Positions 13,977 through 15,489 of a stretch of 15,489 nt of DNA are shown in pieces; within the stretch, counting starts at the first letter, position 1; each line of letters starts with the position of its first letter. Source of the stretch: Deltaproteobacteria bacterium (GTDB lineage Bacteria > Desulfobacterota > Syntrophia > Syntrophales > UBA5619); assembly GCA_026388365.1 (NCBI GenBank), contig JAPLJW010000148.1:1-15489 (forward strand), read 5' to 3'. A program made the translations under genes and the position numbers. The notes beneath the pieces are model-generated. The model was not told where the DNA came from. It searched no databases and saw only the letters and a program-made list of their open reading frames with translations.

Positions 13977-14040
13977 CATGGCCTCCTGATGCCCGCCTCT
14001 TAATTCTTTTCCCGCCGTTCATTGGGCGGCCTACGCATTA

Positions 14041-14063
14041 ATCTCTACCCGTTTGGTAGTAAT
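14041..14063. promoter_or_regulatory. Inverted repeat, candidate operator upstream of the desulfurase remnant and mnmA
   Basis: CTACC (14045-14049) and GGTAG (14055-14059) are exact inverted repeats around CGTTT. With the two flanking bases on each side the half-sites agree at 7 of 9 positions. The site touches the -10 box and covers the expected transcription start, a normal position for a repressor. Size and symmetry would suit an Rrf2-family (IscR/CymR-like) regulator of sulfur or Fe-S genes, but this is inference; no such regulator is in the window. Confidence 0.5.
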
Positions 14064-14088
14064 TAAATCACTAAAAGGGCGTTGTCAA
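14062..14088 (-). promoter_or_regulatory. Sigma-70-type promoter for the desulfurase remnant-mnmA-nadA unit
   Basis: Minus strand: exact TTGACA (14083-14088), 15-bp spacer, TTTAAT (14062-14067, five of six to consensus). The expected start is near 14055, within the palindrome. It stands in the 180-bp gap after metW and is the only clear promoter before mnmA, nadA and probably the MOSC gene. Confidence 0.55.
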
Positions 14089-14156
14089 GGAATTCTCTCA
14101 CAGGGTGCCATGCTTGTCCCGTCCGACGCCCTATTCCGTCATTCCGGGGCCGGCCC
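14089..14156. other. Spacer downstream of metW with a GC palindrome
   Basis: No gene is seen. A perfect 10-bp palindrome GGGCCGGCCC (14147-14156) directly precedes the metW stop in window coordinates and is flanked by CGTCATTCCG, reminiscent of REP-like repeats and of the arm of the leuS-lptE hairpin. No U-tract follows, so I do not call a terminator. Confidence 0.3.
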
Positions 14157-14819
14157 TCACCTTTCCGTTTTTGTTCCCGGACCTTCGGCGGTCCTTTCCC
14201 CGGCGTGCGCCCGGTCATCCGGAAGCGACAGCAGAAAGATCGCACTGAGCGCCCGGAGGTTCGGCCAGAACGTGATCGCTTTTTGCCCGTTCAGAAAAGC
14301 GGCCTTCTCCACCGCAAATCCCATATCCGCGCAGACCCCCCGGAAATCGCCGATACTGAGGAACCGCACGTTCGGCGTATCGTACCATCGGTAGGGAAGG
14401 GAAGGCGTCACGGGCGCCCGCCCGCCGAAAAAGAGCGAGACCCGGGCGCCGATGTGGGCGAAGTTGGGAAACCCGACGATGGCCCGCTCCCCTACACGGA
14501 GCGCCTCCCGGAGGAGGAAGGAGGCCTTCCGGACCTCCTGTAGGCTCTGGTTCAGGATGACGTACTCGAAGCAGCGGTCGGGATATTCCGCAAGCCCGAT
14601 CTCGATGTCGCCCTGGCATACGGAGAGCCCCTTTTTGACGCACTCGTAGATCGCCTTCTCGTCCAGTTCAATTCCCTGGACGCGGGCGTCCTTCTCACGC
14701 GACAGCAGGTCGATCAACTCCCCATCGCCGCAACCGAGATCGAGGACGCGGGCCCCCGGTTCGATCCAGTCGAAGATGACCCGGTGATCCGGACGGATAT
14801 CGTTATCGATGGTTTCCAT
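14157..14819 (-). CDS. metW: Methionine biosynthesis protein MetW
   Basis: MetW is a class I SAM-dependent methyltransferase-like protein that pairs with MetX in methionine synthesis; its exact reaction is not settled. The 220-residue product has motif I VLDLGCGDGELI (residues 25-36), the acidic strand end VQGIELDE, and the MetW-typical stretches VILNQSLQEVRK, VGFPNFAHIGARVSLFFGGRAPVT and WYDTPNVRFLSI. The last 20 or so residues are polar and look like an extra tail. Start ATG 14819 has AAGGA about 8 nt upstream, within the end of metX; the two genes overlap by 17 bp and are surely cotranscribed. This metX-metW pairing is common in proteobacteria. Confidence 0.94.
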   Translation of the reverse strand: METIDNDIRPDHRVIFDWIEPGARVLDLGCGDGELIDLLSREKDARVQGIELDEKAIYECVKKGLSVCQGDIEIGLAEYPDRCFEYVILNQSLQEVRKASFLLREALRVGERAIVGFPNFAHIGARVSLFFGGRAPVTPSLPYRWYDTPNVRFLSIGDFRGVCADMGFAVEKAAFLNGQKAITFWPNLRALSAIFLLSLPDDRAHAGERTAEGPGTKTER

Positions 14820-15489
14820 TCCCGTTTTCCTTCCCGAGATACGTTCTGTCCAGGAAATGGCCGATCAGCGTCGTCTGACCCTCCAACTCCACCAGAAAGG
14901 CATCGTGGCCCCAGGTCGATTTCAGTTCGCAGTAGGTCGCATCGACCCGTTTGCGTTTCAGTTGCCGGACGATCTCCTGGGACTGATGCGAGGGGTAGAG
15001 CCAATCCGACTGAAAAGAGAGGACGAGAAACCGCGTATCGTCGCCCTTCCCGGCGATCAGCCGGCCGCCCGACAGATCGAAATAGTCCATCGCCTTCGTG
15101 ATGTACAGATAGGAATTCGCATCGAAACGCTTGACGAAGTTCGCCCCCCGGTAACGAAGGTACCCCTCCACCTCGAAGTCCGCGCCGAAATCAAAACCCA
15201 GACGGTCGTTCTTCAGCCTCCGGGAGAACTTCTCCTCCATCGACTTTTCGCTCATGAAGGTGATATGGCCGATCATCCGGGCCACGGAGAGCCCTTTCTC
15301 CGGCTGTCCCGTCTCATAGTAATCCCCGCCGCGCCAGGCCGGATCGGCCATTATGGACTGGCGGATCACCTCGTTGAAGGCGATCTGCTGCGGCGAATGT
15401 TTCAGCGCCGTGGCGATCGGGATCGCCGACCGGACCCTCTCCGGGCAGGAGGCGACCCACTGGAGGGCCTGCATCCCGCCCATCGAGCC
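14803..15489 (-). CDS. metX: Homoserine O-acetyltransferase MetX, C-terminal part (5' end outside window)
   Basis: Alpha/beta-hydrolase-fold enzyme that acylates homoserine for methionine synthesis (acetyl- by default; some MetX proteins use succinyl-CoA, which I cannot decide here). About 228 of some 370 residues are present. The window ends within the nucleophile elbow: GSMGGMQALQW with the serine codon at 15484-15486. The rest of the triad is visible as the aspartate in SFQSDWLYPSHQ and the histidine in STWGHDAFLVE. Other family blocks are PIATALKHSPQQIAFNEV and ADPAWRGGDYY. It overlaps metW by 17 bp. Direct sulfhydrylation with sulfide would then make homocysteine, which fits an anaerobe, but the next enzyme is not in view. 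Confidence 0.95.
   Translation of the reverse strand, partial: GSMGGMQALQWVASCPERVRSAIPIATALKHSPQQIAFNEVIRQSIMADPAWRGGDYYETGQPEKGLSVARMIGHITFMSEKSMEEKFSRRLKNDRLGFDFGADFEVEGYLRYRGANFVKRFDANSYLYITKAMDYFDLSGGRLIAGKGDDTRFLVLSFQSDWLYPSHQSQEIVRQLKRKRVDATYCELKSTWGHDAFLVELEGQTTLIGHFLDRTYLGKENGNGNHR

Noticed and set aside
13747..14022. N-terminal extension of MnmA by 92 codons
   Set aside because: The extension is Gly/Arg-rich with no homology and lies over the desulfurase remnant in another frame. MnmA proteins begin at MSKLAVAMSGGVDS-like sequence.

Overview
This is a high-GC bacterial chromosomal window. It most resembles Desulfobacterota (the former Deltaproteobacteria), perhaps the Syntrophales. 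The reasons are the LeuRS with a Cys/His-rich insert before KMSKS, the long EpsC-type serine acetyltransferase, the metX-metW pair, the MOSC protein and the LptE next to leuS. This placement rests on remembered family features and has not been tested. No phage, IS, CRISPR, tRNA or rRNA is visible.

Layout from left to right. On the + strand lie the 3' part of leuS and lptE (LPS-assembly lipoprotein), with a near-perfect 23-bp hairpin between them. From about 1967 to the right edge every gene is on the - strand. Read in transcription order from the right these are metX (5' end cut by the window) and metW, which overlap. Next comes a 93-bp stretch with a promoter and a candidate operator. It drives a 77-codon remnant of a cysteine desulfurase that is translationally coupled to mnmA, which overlaps nadA. 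A MOSC-domain gene and cysE follow. Then comes a copper-type efflux block: a Met-rich YtkA/FixH-like periplasmic protein, a TolC-like outer-membrane protein, a CusB-like adaptor and a CusA-like HME-RND pump. Last are a GNAT acetyltransferase, a two-TM membrane protein coupled to a PaaI-type thioesterase, and rpsT with its own promoter and a TTG start.

How the genes work together. The right third is a sulfur and Fe-S neighbourhood: methionine synthesis (metX/metW), cysteine synthesis (cysE), tRNA 2-thiolation (mnmA), the Fe-S enzyme NadA and a MOSC protein. The middle third is a Cu/Ag efflux system. Its pump keeps the methionine triad and proton-relay residues of CusA, and the accessory periplasmic protein has a methionine every third residue. 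The left third is housekeeping.

The most unusual feature is the desulfurase remnant. It keeps the N-terminal 60 or so residues of an IscS/NifS protein with a good Shine-Dalgarno, a TTGACA promoter, a palindrome over the likely start site and an ATGA overlap with mnmA, but lacks the PLP lysine and catalytic cysteine. The MnmA beside it has the three-cysteine pattern (CxxC plus C) associated with Fe-S-dependent thiolases. One reading is that thiolation here no longer uses a dedicated desulfurase. I see no clearly new multi-gene system; the rest is recognisable biology with a few odd details.
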